A stretch of DNA of 64,000 nt from Thermomonas flagellata (GCF_022419185.1 NZ_JAJOZK010000011.1:1-64000); one strand, 5' to 3'; positions 1-9,205 are shown, numbered from the stretch's first letter. The notes: generated by a model not told the origin, from the letters alone. Numbers and translations are program-made.

Positions 1-96
1 GTTGCCCTCGTGGCTTGCATGCGCAAGCTGCTGACCGTGCTCAATGCCATTGCAAGGCACCGCTCCAGCTGGGACTTGACTCTTCATCACGCTTGA
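1..96 (+). mobile_element. IS110-family transposase, 3' end only (partial)
   Basis: Reading frame 1 is open from the window edge to a TGA at 94-96 and gives 31 residues. They include ACMRKLLTVLNAIARH followed by a W (SSWDL). This is the typical C-terminus of IS110/IS1111-type (DEDD) transposases, which usually end in ACMRKLL-LN-W. The bases after the stop (about 90-112, CACGCTTGACTGCCAAGAC) look like the usual downstream flank of such elements. The element therefore probably ends within the first 120 bases, next to the stop of the minus-strand DUF2939 gene. Only the tail is visible, so whether the copy is intact is unknown. Family assignment is from recognition of the motif. Confidence 0.7.
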
Positions 97-112
97 CTGC
101 CAAGACGGTTGC

Positions 113-670
113 TCAGTCCAGCGGCGGCAGGCGGATCCCGGCCAGCTTCCATTCCAGCCCGCTGCGGCGGAACTCGAACACGACCGGCTTGCCCTCCGCG
201 CTCGGCACGGTCGCGGTGAACAGCGAGGGTGATTCCCAGCGTGTGCGCGCGTCGCGCAGCGGATCGAACGGGGCTTTGCGCGTGCCGCCGTCGGTCGGCG
301 CCGCGCCTGCGTCCGCGCGCGGGCGCAGGGCGCTGCCGCGTAGGAGCATGGCGATCCCGGCCGGGGAGGCGAAGGCCTCCACCGCGGGGGCCGCGATCAC
401 CGCGGTCACTCCGCCGATCATCTGGGCATCCGCGCGCTCGCCCAGCCGCTGCGCCAGCCCGTCCACGATCCGCGCCTGCAGCTGCGGCTGCAGGCTCTCG
501 CGCAGGCGCGCGAAGTCCACGTAGCGCCACAACTGGTCGTACTCGCCGGCCGCGACCACCCGGCGCAGGCCGTTGAGCGCTAGGTACGGGCCGGCGGCGA
601 GGTAGCCGAACAGCGCCAGGACCAGCGCGGCGAGCGCGGCCAGCAGCCAGCGGCGGGCGGATCGGGACAT
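113..670 (-). CDS. DUF2939 domain protein, membrane-anchored
   Basis: This 185-residue protein starts with a basic stretch (MSRSARRWLL) and one hydrophobic segment (about residues 8-27), so it is probably an inner-membrane-anchored periplasmic protein. The rest, with the early motif LNGLRRVVAAGEYDQLWRYV, matches the DUF2939 pattern common in Xanthomonadaceae; no biochemical role is known. The start was chosen because a GGAGG lies 6-10 bases upstream; a longer in-frame extension only crosses sbcB in antisense. It is the last gene of the minus-strand run after sbcB (59-base gap). The IS110 fragment lies immediately beyond its stop. Confidence 0.75.
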   Translation of the reverse strand: MSRSARRWLLAALAALVLALFGYLAAGPYLALNGLRRVVAAGEYDQLWRYVDFARLRESLQPQLQARIVDGLAQRLGERADAQMIGGVTAVIAAPAVEAFASPAGIAMLLRGSALRPRADAGAAPTDGGTRKAPFDPLRDARTRWESPSLFTATVPSAEGKPVVFEFRRSGLEWKLAGIRLPPLD

Positions 671-728
671 GCGGGGCCTCCGGTGGGCGACGCCGCGATC
701 CTGCGCCACGCCGGCCGCGGCGGCAAGC

Positions 729-2183
729 TCAGCCGAGGCCGGCGCGCAGCGCCTCGCCCCAGGCCTGCAACTCGTCCAGCAGCGCCAGCCGCGCCGGGTC
801 GCCGGCATGTTCGGCGCGCAGGCGCGCGATCTCGGCCTGGTAGCCGACGTAGTCCAGTTCCGACAGGCCCGAATCCTGCAGCAGCCGGCGCCGGCGGTAG
901 GCGTCCCAGTGCGCGCGCTCGCCGGCGGACAGCGTGTGCGGCCAGTTGCGCGCGCGGTAGCGCAGCAGCAGTTCCGGCAGGCGCGCGTCGCGGAACGGGA
1001 AGTGCGTCTGCCCGAGGCGCTCGGGCGGGGTGGCGCGCACCTGCGCCAGCAGGCGGCGGTCGCCGTCGCCGAGGAAACCGCGGTACAGGGCCTGGTCCAC
1101 GTCGATCTCGCCGCTGTCGTCCTCGCGGCCGGCATACACCCGGCGCACCTTCTCGGCGACCTCGGCGGCGTGCGCGCGCAGCCGGTCGGCATGCCGCAGC
1201 GTCCGTTCCGGGTCGATGCCCAGGCGCGCGAAGTCCGGTGCGCGCAGCGCCGTCCACGGCACCAGCGCCGGCGACTTGTTCAGGTGCACGCATTTGAGCG
1301 GGATGCGCGCCACCCCGTCGGCCAGGTCGTCGCGGCGGGTGAACACCCGCGCCGCGATCGCCTCCGCCGGCAGCTCCAGCAGCGGCGTCGGGTCGGCGGC
1401 GAGGTCGCACACGATCACCTGCTGCTTCTCGTAGCGCGGATGGCGCGCCAGCGGCAGCACCGCCGCGGCGTAGTGGTGCTCGGGCCGGAAGCGCGAGGAC
1501 ACGTGCAGCACCGGCTGCGCCGCGGCCGGCTCCAGCAGCCGTCCGGCATAGGCCTTGTCGCGCAGGCGCAGGGCGTAGTCCCACAGCTTCGGCTGCGCCG
1601 CGCGGAAGCGCCGGGCCAGGCCGAGCAGCGCGCGCACGTCGCTGAGCGCCTCGTGCGCCATGCCCTCGCGCAGGCCGTTGTCCGCGGCCAGGTGCTCGAG
1701 CCGGAAGCTGGTGCCGGGCGCCTCCGGTTCGCGGCTGCGCCAGATCAGCCCGTCCGGGCGCAGCGCATGCATCAGGCGCAGGGCATCCAGCAGGTCCCAG
1801 CGCGAATTGCCGTTGCGCCATTCGCGCTCGTAGGGGTCGTGGAAGTTGCGGTACAGGCCGTAGCGGATGAACTCGTCGTCGAAGCGCAGCGAGTTGTAGC
1901 CGACGCTGCAGGTGCCCGGCTGGCCCATTTCCTCCGCGATCCGCGCGAACGCCTCGGCCTCGCCCACGCCCTCGCGCAGCGCGCGCTGCGGGCCGAGCAG
2001 GGTGGTCATCGCCGCCGCCGGGCTCGGCAGCAGGTCGTCCGCCGGGCGCACCAAGAAGTCGATCGGCGGCCCGATCGGCTGCAGCTCGAGATCGGTGCGG
2101 ATCGCGGCGAACTGCGCGATCCGGCTGCGCCCGGGGTCGGTGCCGAAGGTCTCCAGGTCGTAGAACAGGAAGCTCGCGCTCAT
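729..2183 (-). CDS. sbcB: Exodeoxyribonuclease I (SbcB)
   Basis: A 484-residue 3'-5' single-strand DNA exonuclease of the DnaQ/DEDDh fold, used in recombination and mismatch repair. The N-terminal catalytic motif FLFYDLETFGTDP supplies the Asp and Glu of ExoI, and HEALSDVRALLGLA the C-terminal Asp of the nuclease core; the C-terminal part carries the ExoI-type SH3-like and helical domains. Length matches the E. coli enzyme (about 475). The start overlaps the stop of kmo by four bases (ATGA), so it is probably translated from the kynurenine transcript, an odd functional pairing. Confidence 0.95.
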   Translation of the reverse strand: MSASFLFYDLETFGTDPGRSRIAQFAAIRTDLELQPIGPPIDFLVRPADDLLPSPAAAMTTLLGPQRALREGVGEAEAFARIAEEMGQPGTCSVGYNSLRFDDEFIRYGLYRNFHDPYEREWRNGNSRWDLLDALRLMHALRPDGLIWRSREPEAPGTSFRLEHLAADNGLREGMAHEALSDVRALLGLARRFRAAQPKLWDYALRLRDKAYAGRLLEPAAAQPVLHVSSRFRPEHHYAAAVLPLARHPRYEKQQVIVCDLAADPTPLLELPAEAIAARVFTRRDDLADGVARIPLKCVHLNKSPALVPWTALRAPDFARLGIDPERTLRHADRLRAHAAEVAEKVRRVYAGREDDSGEIDVDQALYRGFLGDGDRRLLAQVRATPPERLGQTHFPFRDARLPELLLRYRARNWPHTLSAGERAHWDAYRRRRLLQDSGLSELDYVGYQAEIARLRAEHAGDPARLALLDELQAWGEALRAGLG

Positions 2184-3553
2184 CCGCGCACCTCGGCCTC
2201 GGTCAGCGGCGGCAGGCGCGCCGCGATCTGCGCATCCAGCCACGCCCAGTCCACCTCGGCGAGGGTCGCGATGCCGCGGGTGGCCTGCTGCAGCAGGCCG
2301 CGCTGCAGCTCGCTGCGCGCCAGCGCCTGCGCGTACGGGATGCGCATGAAGCTGACCATCGCATAGTGCGGCGCGAAGCGCCCGGGATGGCGCTTCTGCA
2401 GCGCCAGCTCGAGCTGGCGCTGCAGCAGGTAGTCGGCGTCGTCCACCCGGTCGCGCATCTCGATGTAGTTCTCCAGCGCCATCTGCTGGATCGCCGCCGC
2501 GTTCGGCTTGCGCTCGGCCTCGAACGCGGCGAACGCCGCGGCGCAGTCGCCGGCGGCCGCGTGCATGTGCGCGGCCAGCGCCACGCAGTCCTCAAACGCG
2601 CAGTTCATGCCCTGGCCGTGGAACGGCACCATCGCGTGCGCGGCATCGCCCAGCAGCACCGCGCGCCCGTCCAGGTGCCAGCGCTCGAGGGTGAGGGTGC
2701 CCAGGCGCCCGACCGGATGCGCGTCGTAGTCCGCGCGCAGGCGCGGGATCAGCGGCAGCGCATCCGGGAACTGGGCGGCGAACAGCGCCTCGGCCGCGGC
2801 GCCGTCGGGCACGCTGGCGAACGAGGGCCAGGGGCCGGCGTGCGGCAGGAATAGGGTCACGGTGAAGGTGCGCTCGTCGTTGGGCAGGGCGATGCACATG
2901 TACTGCCCGCGCGGCCAGATGTGCAGCGCGTGCGGCTCGATCCGAAAGCCGCCGTCGGCGGCCGGCGGGATCTCCAGCTCCTTGTAGCCGTGGTCCAGCC
3001 AGTCGGTGTGCTCGCCCAGCGGCTGCACCCGGGCCATCTCGGCGCGCAGGGTGGAGCCGGCGCCATCGGCGCCGAGCAGGGCGTGGAACGGACGCGCCTG
3101 CGACCCGCTCCCGGTGCGGAAATGTGCGATCCGCGCCTCGAAGTCCACCCGTTCCAGCGCATGCCCGAAGTGCAGGCGCGCGCCGTGCGACTCGGCGAGG
3201 TCGAGCAGCGCGATGTTCAATTCGCCGCGGTTGATCGACCAGATCACCTCAGTGTCGTCGCGCCCGTAGCGCTGCAGGCCGGGCGTGCCGTGCAGCGGAT
3301 GCACGAAGCGCCCGCGCATCATCACCGCCTGCTTCAGTACCGCGGCGTCCGCGCCGGCCAGGCGCAGCGCGTGCAGCCCGCGCTCGGCCAGCGCGAGGTT
3401 GATCGAGCGGCCGCCGGCGTAGCCGTGCACGCGCGGATCCGGGCGCTGCTCGTACACCTCCACCGCCCAGCCGCGGCGGGCGAGCAGGATCGCCAGCAGC
3501 GCGCCGGCCAGGCCGCCGCCGATCACCGTCGCCGCACGCGCTTCAGCTGGCAT
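2180..3553 (-). CDS. kmo: Kynurenine 3-monooxygenase
   Basis: A 457-residue FAD enzyme that hydroxylates L-kynurenine to 3-hydroxykynurenine with NADPH and O2. The N-terminal Rossmann motif VIGGGLAGALLAILLARRG and the second FAD motif LLGDAAHAMVPFHGQGMNCA are clear; GYAGGRSINLALAERG near residue 50 is characteristic of KMO. The C-terminus carries the conserved helical tail with ENYIEMRDRV. It overlaps kynU by 11 bases upstream and sbcB by 4 bases downstream. Its product feeds KynU, HAO and ACMSD encoded in the same run. Confidence 0.95.
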   Translation of the reverse strand: MPAEARAATVIGGGLAGALLAILLARRGWAVEVYEQRPDPRVHGYAGGRSINLALAERGLHALRLAGADAAVLKQAVMMRGRFVHPLHGTPGLQRYGRDDTEVIWSINRGELNIALLDLAESHGARLHFGHALERVDFEARIAHFRTGSGSQARPFHALLGADGAGSTLRAEMARVQPLGEHTDWLDHGYKELEIPPAADGGFRIEPHALHIWPRGQYMCIALPNDERTFTVTLFLPHAGPWPSFASVPDGAAAEALFAAQFPDALPLIPRLRADYDAHPVGRLGTLTLERWHLDGRAVLLGDAAHAMVPFHGQGMNCAFEDCVALAAHMHAAAGDCAAAFAAFEAERKPNAAAIQQMALENYIEMRDRVDDADYLLQRQLELALQKRHPGRFAPHYAMVSFMRIPYAQALARSELQRGLLQQATRGIATLAEVDWAWLDAQIAARLPPLTEAEVRG

Positions 3554-4817
3554 GCGCCCACTCCCTCACCGCGCGCGCGAAGCGCAGCACGTCGGCGAAG
3601 GTGTTGTACAGCGGCACCGGCGCGATCCGGATCACGTCCGGCTCGCGCCAGTCGCCGAGTACGCCGCGCGCGGCGAGGTGCTCGAACAGGGCGCGGCCGC
3701 GTGCACGCCCGCCGCGCACCCGCAACGACAGCTGGCAGCCGCGCTGCGCGGGGTCGCGCGGGGTCAGCACCTGCAGCGCGGGCCCGAGGTGGGCGTCGAT
3801 CAGCGCCTGCAGGTAGCCGGTCAGGCGTTCGGACTTGGCGCGCAGGGCGTGCATGCCGGCGCGCTCGAACAGCGCCAGCGAGGCGCGCAGCGGCGCCAGC
3901 GCGAGGATCGGCGGATTCGACAGCTGCCAGCCGTCGGCGCCGGGCGTGGGCAGGAACTGCGGGCCCATCGCGAACCGGGTCGCAGGATCGTGCCCCCACC
4001 AGCCGGCGAAGCGCGGGCGGTTGGTGTGGGCGTGGCGTGCGTGCACGAACGCACCGGCCACTGCGCCGGGACCGGCGTTCATGTACTTGTAGTGGCACCA
4101 CACCGCAAAGTCGGCGTCGGCATCGTGTAGTTGCAGCGGCAGGTTGCCCACCGCATGCGCGAGGTCGAAGCCGACCACCGCGCCCGCCGCATGCCCCAGC
4201 CGTGCGATTTCCTTGAGGTCGAACGCCTGCCCGGTGCGGTACTGCACGCCCGGCCACAGCACCAGCGCCAGGCGCGGGCCGTGGAGGGAGATGGCGCGCT
4301 CGATCGCCGCCAGCGAGACGGTGCCGTCCTCGGCGTCGGGCTCCACTTCGATCAGGTCGGTGGCCGGGTCGAAGCCGTGGAAGCGCACCTGCGATTCCAG
4401 CGCATAGCGGTCGGAGGGGAAGCTCCCGGCTTCCAGCAGGATCGCCGGGCGCTCGCGGGTGGGGCGGTAGAAACTCACCAGCAGCAGGTGCAGGTTCACG
4501 GTCAGCGAATTCATCGCCACCACTTCCGACGGCTGCGCGCCGACCACCCGCGCCAGGCCGTCGCGCACCAGCGCGTGGTAGTCCATCCACTGCGCCTCTC
4601 CGGTGAAGTGGCCTTCCACCGCTTCGGTGGCCCACTTCTCCAGCACCTGCTCGACGTGCGCGCGCGCGCCCTTCGGCTGCAGGCCGAGCGAATTGCCGAC
4701 GAAATAGGCCAGCGGCATGCCGGCCTGTAGCGGCAGGTGGAATTCGTCGCGGAAGCCGCGCAGGGGATCGGCCGCGTCGAGGGCAGCGGCGTGGGCGTCG
4801 GAGAGCAGCTCGGTCAT
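3543..4817 (-). CDS. kynU: Kynureninase
   Basis: A 424-residue PLP-dependent hydrolase converting 3-hydroxykynurenine to 3-hydroxyanthranilate and alanine. Family signatures include YFVGNSLGLQPKG near the N-terminus, MNSLTVNLHLLLVSFYRPT, and the PLP lysine in WCHYKYMNAGPGA. The C-terminal part has RGVLGDWREPDVIRIAPVPLYNT, typical of kynureninase. The start at MTELLSD was chosen over a 29-residue extension because the extension is antisense to the ACMSD gene end and of low complexity. The gene lies 16 bases after ACMSD and overlaps kmo. Confidence 0.95.
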   Translation of the reverse strand: MTELLSDAHAAALDAADPLRGFRDEFHLPLQAGMPLAYFVGNSLGLQPKGARAHVEQVLEKWATEAVEGHFTGEAQWMDYHALVRDGLARVVGAQPSEVVAMNSLTVNLHLLLVSFYRPTRERPAILLEAGSFPSDRYALESQVRFHGFDPATDLIEVEPDAEDGTVSLAAIERAISLHGPRLALVLWPGVQYRTGQAFDLKEIARLGHAAGAVVGFDLAHAVGNLPLQLHDADADFAVWCHYKYMNAGPGAVAGAFVHARHAHTNRPRFAGWWGHDPATRFAMGPQFLPTPGADGWQLSNPPILALAPLRASLALFERAGMHALRAKSERLTGYLQALIDAHLGPALQVLTPRDPAQRGCQLSLRVRGGRARGRALFEHLAARGVLGDWREPDVIRIAPVPLYNTFADVLRFARAVREWAHAS

Positions 4818-4833
4818 CGGATGCTCGCTTGCG

Positions 4834-5844
4834 TCATGCGAAGCGCGCGGCGGGCAGGCCCAGCCATTCCAGCGCGGTGCCGTGGTACAGGCGGGCGCGC
4901 GCATCCGCGTCCAGCGCGAGCGTGTCGATCAGCTCGCCCGGGTGCGGCTCCCCGAGCGGGAACGGGTAGTCGGTGCCGAGCATGACCTGGGTCGGCCCGC
5001 AGGTCTCCAGCAGGTAGCGCAGCGCGGCCGCGTCCGCCACCCAGGAATCGAAGTACAGGCGCGGCAGGTACTCGCGCGGGTTGCGGAAGTTGTCGGTGGC
5101 CACCAGGTCCGGACGCATGCGGAAGCCGTGCTCGATTCGCCCGAGCGTGTACGGGAAGCTGCCGCCGCCGTGCGCCAGGGCGATGCGCAGCTTCGGCAGG
5201 CGCTCCAGCACGCCGCCGAAGATCAGGCAGCAGGCGGCGCGCGCCTGCTCGGCCGGCATCCCCACCAGCCACGGCAGCCAGTACTTGGGCATCGACTCGC
5301 TGCCCATCATGTCCCACGGATGCACCAGGATCGCCGCGCCCAGGTCGCTGGCGGCCTGGAAGAATTCGAACAGCTCCGGCGCGTCGAGGTTCCAGTCGCC
5401 CACGTGCGAGCCGATCTGCACGCCCTGCAGGCCGAGCTCGTCCATGCAGCGCTCCAGCTCGCGCACCGCCAGCGGCGGCGACTGCAGCGGCACCGTGCCG
5501 ATCCCGGCGTAGTGGCGCGGATGGGCGCGGCAGGTCGCGGCCAGGTGGTCGTTCAGCGCGCGGTGCAGCTCCAGCGCCTGGTGTCCGCGCGCCCAGTAGC
5601 TGAACATCACCGGCACCGTGGACAGCACCTGCACCTGCACCCCGAACGCGGCGTACTCGGCGATCCGCAGCGCCGGATCCCAGGTGTTGGGGCCGATCTC
5701 GCGGAAGAACCTGCCGTCCTTGTAGATGCGGTGGCGGCCGTCCTCGCCGTGGTGGATTACCGGGAAGCGGGCATCGCCGTACTTGGCCGCCAGATCCGGC
5801 CAGTCGCGCGGCAGGTAGTGGGCGTGGGTGTCGATCTTGAGCAT
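4834..5844 (-). CDS. 2-amino-3-carboxymuconate-6-semialdehyde decarboxylase (ACMSD)
   Basis: A 336-residue metal-dependent amidohydrolase-fold decarboxylase acting on the ring-opened product of 3-hydroxyanthranilate and diverting it from quinolinate/NAD synthesis. The N-terminal metal motif IDTHAHYLP, the central AAILVHPWDMMG, the AHGGGSFPYTLGRI motif and the C-terminal LGTDYPFPLGE (last metal Asp) are all present and in the order of ACMSD. Length matches the family (about 335). It lies two bases after the 3-hydroxyanthranilate dioxygenase stop and before kynU, which fits the substrate order. In other bacteria this gene is called nbaD or amnD-like; naming varies. Confidence 0.93.
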   Translation of the reverse strand: MLKIDTHAHYLPRDWPDLAAKYGDARFPVIHHGEDGRHRIYKDGRFFREIGPNTWDPALRIAEYAAFGVQVQVLSTVPVMFSYWARGHQALELHRALNDHLAATCRAHPRHYAGIGTVPLQSPPLAVRELERCMDELGLQGVQIGSHVGDWNLDAPELFEFFQAASDLGAAILVHPWDMMGSESMPKYWLPWLVGMPAEQARAACCLIFGGVLERLPKLRIALAHGGGSFPYTLGRIEHGFRMRPDLVATDNFRNPREYLPRLYFDSWVADAAALRYLLETCGPTQVMLGTDYPFPLGEPHPGELIDTLALDADARARLYHGTALEWLGLPAARFA

Positions 5845-5846
5845 GG

Positions 5847-6410
5847 TCAGGTGACCGCCCCTTCGCCGCCCTGCATCTCGTAGCGTTGCGGCCGCGGGTT
5901 GAGCGTGCCGCATTGCGTGCAGGTGCGCAGGGCGTCGTCGCGGTAGAAGCGCTCGAACACGCGGAAGAAATCCTGCTCGATGTCCACCAGATGGAAAAAT
6001 TCCTCGTACAGCTTGTGGTTGCAGTTCACGCAGAACCACATCAGCGCGTCGTCCTCGTGCGGCAGGCGCTTGCGCTCGATCACCAGCCCGACCCCGCCTT
6101 GCATGCGCTGCGGGGAGTGCGGCACCCGCGGCGGCAGGTAGAACATCTGCCCGGCGCGGATCGGGATGTCGCGCAGCGTGCCGCGCTGGCCGTCGTAGTC
6201 CTCCTGCACCCGCAGCACCATCTCGCCCTCGAGCTGGTAGAACCACTCCGGGCCTTCCTCGTAGTGGTAGTCGGTGCGCGCATTGGGGCCGCCGACCACC
6301 ATCACGATGTAGTCGCCGTCGACGATGCACTTGTTGCCCACCGGCGGCTTGAGCAGGTGGCGGTGGGCGTCGATCCAGGCCATCAGGTCGATCGGGCCGG
6401 GCAGGGGCAT
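5847..6410 (-). CDS. nbaC: 3-hydroxyanthranilate 3,4-dioxygenase
   Basis: A 187-residue cupin dioxygenase that cleaves 3-hydroxyanthranilate to ACMS with Fe(II). The metal-binding cupin motif is visible in [19 protein letters not shown] (His49, Glu55), with a later His in PPRVPHSP (about 98). The C-terminal rubredoxin-like site of bacterial enzymes is intact, with one pair in WFCVNCN and a second in CTQCG. It is packed between the RidA-type gene (4-base gap) and ACMSD (2-base gap), so the block is one transcript. Confidence 0.95.
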   Translation of the reverse strand: MPLPGPIDLMAWIDAHRHLLKPPVGNKCIVDGDYIVMVVGGPNARTDYHYEEGPEWFYQLEGEMVLRVQEDYDGQRGTLRDIPIRAGQMFYLPPRVPHSPQRMQGGVGLVIERKRLPHEDDALMWFCVNCNHKLYEEFFHLVDIEQDFFRVFERFYRDDALRTCTQCGTLNPRPQRYEMQGGEGAVT

Positions 6411-6414
6411 GGCC

Positions 6415-6858
6415 TCACTCCTTCAGCAGCGCGACGCACTTCAGTTCGATCGCGATCGGGGTGGGCAGGGCGCTGATCCCGACCGTGGTCCGGCAGGGGG
6501 CGCGCGCCGGGTCCGGGAAGTGCTCGGCCCACACCGCATTGTAGGCGGCGAAGTCGCGCGCCATGTCGGTCAGGTACACCGTCACGTCCACCAGGTCCTC
6601 CCAGCGCGCGCCGCTGGCCTGCAGCACCGCGCGCACGTTGGCGAACACGGCGCGGGTCTGCGCCTGGATGTCGTAGCCGACCAGGCACCCGGCGGCGTCG
6701 TAGCGGTTGCCGGGGACGGCGTCGGTCGCCGGGTCGCGCGGGCCGATCCCGGACAGGAACAGCAATCCGCCGGCGCGGCGCGCGTGCGGGTAGCGGCCGA
6801 CCGCGCGCGGGGCGCCGGCGGCCTCGATCCCGTCGGGGGCGCTGCGGTCAGTGCTCAT
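6415..6858 (-). CDS. RidA/YjgF-family protein, probable 2-aminomuconate deaminase
   Basis: A 147-residue YjgF/YER057c-fold protein. Signatures are [30 protein letters not shown] and the C-terminal [19 protein letters not shown], where RidA proteins carry their conserved Arg/Glu region. Context in a kynurenine meta-cleavage cluster, next to the aminomuconic semialdehyde dehydrogenase, points to the deaminase that turns 2-aminomuconate into 4-oxalocrotonate (NbaF/AmnD type) rather than a general enamine deaminase. The first 20 residues are longer than in housekeeping RidA. Function is inferred from context. Confidence 0.85.
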   Translation of the reverse strand: MSTDRSAPDGIEAAGAPRAVGRYPHARRAGGLLFLSGIGPRDPATDAVPGNRYDAAGCLVGYDIQAQTRAVFANVRAVLQASGARWEDLVDVTVYLTDMARDFAAYNAVWAEHFPDPARAPCRTTVGISALPTPIAIELKCVALLKE

Positions 6859-6945
6859 GCCTCGCCCCGCCGGTATTCGCGGCGGACCTGCGCGGTCCGG
6901 TCGGGGGTGGCATGTGGCAGCGATCCGGGACGGGGCATGTGCGGC

Positions 6946-8370
6946 TCACAGGTTCAGGCAGACATTGCGCGGCTCGGTGAAGAACCGCATGGCCTCCAGC
7001 CCGCCTTCGCGGCCAAGGCCGGAGGCACCGGTGCCGCCGAACGGCGTGCGCAGGTCGCGCAGCAGCCAGCCGTTGATCCACACGATGCCCACCTGCAGGT
7101 GGGCGCCGAAGCGGTGCGCGCGGGCCAGGTCGCGCGTCCACACGCTGGCGGACAGGCCGTAGTCGCAGGCGTTGGCCAGCGCCTGCGCCTCGTCGTCGCT
7201 GTCGAACGCCTGCAGCGTGGCCACCGGGCCGAAGATTTCCTCGCGGTTGCTGGCGCAGTCCGGCCCCAGGCCTTCGATCACGGTCGGCGCGATGAACCAG
7301 CCGGCGCGCGCCACCGCCGCGCCGCCGCACAGCACCCGGCCACCTTCGGCGCGCGCACGTTCGATCGCCGCCATCACTTTGTCGAAATGCGCCTGCGACA
7401 CCATCGGCCCCAGCTGCGCGCCGTCCTCCAGCGGGCCGCCGATGCGCAGCGCACGGGCGCGGGCGACGAAGGCGTCGCGGAACTCGGGGTAGATCGCACG
7501 CTCGATGAGCAGCCGCGAGCCGCACAGGCAGATCTGCCCGCTGTTCTGGAACGCGCTGCGCACCAGGGTGTCGAGGTGGGCGCGCCAGTCGCTGTCGGCG
7601 AATACCAGCGTGGCGTTCTTGCCGCCCAGTTCCAGCGACACCTTCTTCAGCTGCGGCCCTGCAATGCCGGCGATGCGGCGGCCCACCGCGGTGCTGCCGG
7701 TGAACGACACCGCCTTCACCTGCGGGTGCGCCACCAGCGGTTCGCCGACGTCCGCGCCCAGGCCGTGCACGATGTTGAGCACGCCCGGCGGCAGGCCGGT
7801 CTCCAGCGCCAGCTCGCCGAGCAGGGTGGCGGTGGCGGGGGTGATTTCCGACGGCTTGGCGACCACCGCATTGCCGGCGGCCAGTGCCGGCGCGATCTTC
7901 CAGGTGAACAGGTACAGCGGCAGGTTCCACGGGCTGATGCAGCCCACCACGCCCAGCGGCAGGCGCAGGGTGTAGTTGAGGCCGGCCTCGCCGTGGTGGG
8001 ACTCGCTGGCGAACTGGGTGGCGGCGTGCGCGAAGAAGCGCAGGTTGGCGATCGCGCGCGGGATCTCGACCTCGCGCGCCAGCGCCAGCGGTTTGCCGGC
8101 GTCGATCGCCTCGGCGCGGGCGAAGGCGTCCAGCCGTGCTTCCAGCGCGTCCGCCAGCCGTTCCAGATGGCGCGCGCGTTCGCTGTTGCGCAGTGCGGCC
8201 CAGCCGGGCGCGGCGGCGCAGGCGGCGGCCACCGCGGCCGCGACGCTGGCGGCGTCGCCGGCGGCCACATCCGCATACGGTCGTGCGGTGGCGGGATCGA
8301 ACACCGGCATCCAGCGCGTGCTGGTCGCTTCGCCGCAGGCGGCGCCGATCACGTGTCCGAAGCGTGGCAT
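6946..8370 (-). CDS. 2-aminomuconic 6-semialdehyde dehydrogenase (aldehyde dehydrogenase family)
   Basis: A 474-residue NAD-dependent aldehyde dehydrogenase. Cofactor and catalytic motifs are clear: ISPWNLPLYLFTWK, the glycine-containing SFTGSTAVGRRI, the general-base Glu in SLELGGKNA and the nucleophilic Cys in FQNSGQICLCGSR. The C-terminal GGTGASGLGREGGLEAMRFF is typical of the ALDH8/AmnC-like group. It is the first gene of the kynurenine run, 87 bases before the deaminase. Substrate is inferred from the cluster. The neighbouring nei gene stops only 9 bases ahead, so transcription may start further upstream. Confidence 0.88.
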   Translation of the reverse strand: MPRFGHVIGAACGEATSTRWMPVFDPATARPYADVAAGDAASVAAAVAAACAAAPGWAALRNSERARHLERLADALEARLDAFARAEAIDAGKPLALAREVEIPRAIANLRFFAHAATQFASESHHGEAGLNYTLRLPLGVVGCISPWNLPLYLFTWKIAPALAAGNAVVAKPSEITPATATLLGELALETGLPPGVLNIVHGLGADVGEPLVAHPQVKAVSFTGSTAVGRRIAGIAGPQLKKVSLELGGKNATLVFADSDWRAHLDTLVRSAFQNSGQICLCGSRLLIERAIYPEFRDAFVARARALRIGGPLEDGAQLGPMVSQAHFDKVMAAIERARAEGGRVLCGGAAVARAGWFIAPTVIEGLGPDCASNREEIFGPVATLQAFDSDDEAQALANACDYGLSASVWTRDLARAHRFGAHLQVGIVWINGWLLRDLRTPFGGTGASGLGREGGLEAMRFFTEPRNVCLNL

Positions 8371-8379
8371 CGCCCAAGC

Positions 8380-9201
8380 TTACCAGCGGGCAGGCTGGCA
8401 GCGCGGGCACAGGAACAGCGGCCGCGACTGGCTGGCGATGCGCGCGATCGGCGTGCCGCAGCGCTCGCAGGGCGCGCCTTCGCGCTGGAACACGCGGAAG
8501 CGGAAGGCCTCGCCTTCGCGCGCGAGGTAGTCGGCGCGCATGCGGCGGGTGGGTGCGATGCCGCGGGTGGCGTAGCTGCGGCGCGGGATCGCCAGCAGGG
8601 CCTCGGCCAGCCGCGTGGTCTGCGCGTCGTCCAGATCGCGCGGGCGCAGGCCGGGATGCAGGCCCGCGTCGAACAGGACCTCCGCGCGCAGGTAGTTGCC
8701 CATGCCGGCGAGGAAGCCCTGGTCCAGCAGCAGCGCGCCCAGCGCGCGGCCGCGGAACGCGGGCGACCGCAGGCGCGCGGCCACGGTGGCGGCTTCCAGC
8801 GTCGCCTCCAGCACGTCCGGACCGAGCCGCTGCAGGAATGGGTGCGTTTCGATCGCGTCGCTGCGCCAGAGTTCGACGTTGGAGGCGGAGTAGAGCAGGA
8901 TCGACGCGCGCCGGGTCTCCAGCGCGACGCGCAGGCTGCGCGACGTGGCGGGGCGTTCGTCCGGGCCGGCCACGTGCCACACGCCGTAGAGCTGGTTGTG
9001 TGTGTACAGCGTCCAGCCGTTGTCGAACGCGGTCAGCAGCGCCTTGCCGCGCGGCGTGATCGACAGGATCCGGCTACCGGGCAGCAGGCGCTCGAAGCGC
9101 TTGAGCGCCGGGAACGCGAACTGCGCGCGCAGCAGCGGTTGGCCGGCCACGGCGGCGGCCAGGCGGTCGGCGGCGCGGCGGATCTCGGGGCCTTCGGGCA
9201 T
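8380..9201 (-). CDS. nei: Endonuclease VIII-type DNA glycosylase/AP lyase (Nei)
   Basis: A 273-residue Fpg/Nei-family enzyme that excises oxidised pyrimidines and nicks abasic sites. It begins PEGPEIRRAADRL, with the catalytic Pro1 (after Met removal) and Glu2. The H2TH region contains QGFLAGMGNYLRAEVLF, and the C-terminal zinc finger has C-x2-C (APCERCGTP) and C-x2-C (FLCPRCQ). The length fits Nei (263 in E. coli). It sits between an SDR gene (4-base gap) and the aldehyde dehydrogenase. Assignment as Nei rather than Fpg rests on the N-terminal pattern. Confidence 0.93.
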   Translation of the reverse strand: MPEGPEIRRAADRLAAAVAGQPLLRAQFAFPALKRFERLLPGSRILSITPRGKALLTAFDNGWTLYTHNQLYGVWHVAGPDERPATSRSLRVALETRRASILLYSASNVELWRSDAIETHPFLQRLGPDVLEATLEAATVAARLRSPAFRGRALGALLLDQGFLAGMGNYLRAEVLFDAGLHPGLRPRDLDDAQTTRLAEALLAIPRRSYATRGIAPTRRMRADYLAREGEAFRFRVFQREGAPCERCGTPIARIASQSRPLFLCPRCQPARW

Positions 9202-9205
9202 GCGT

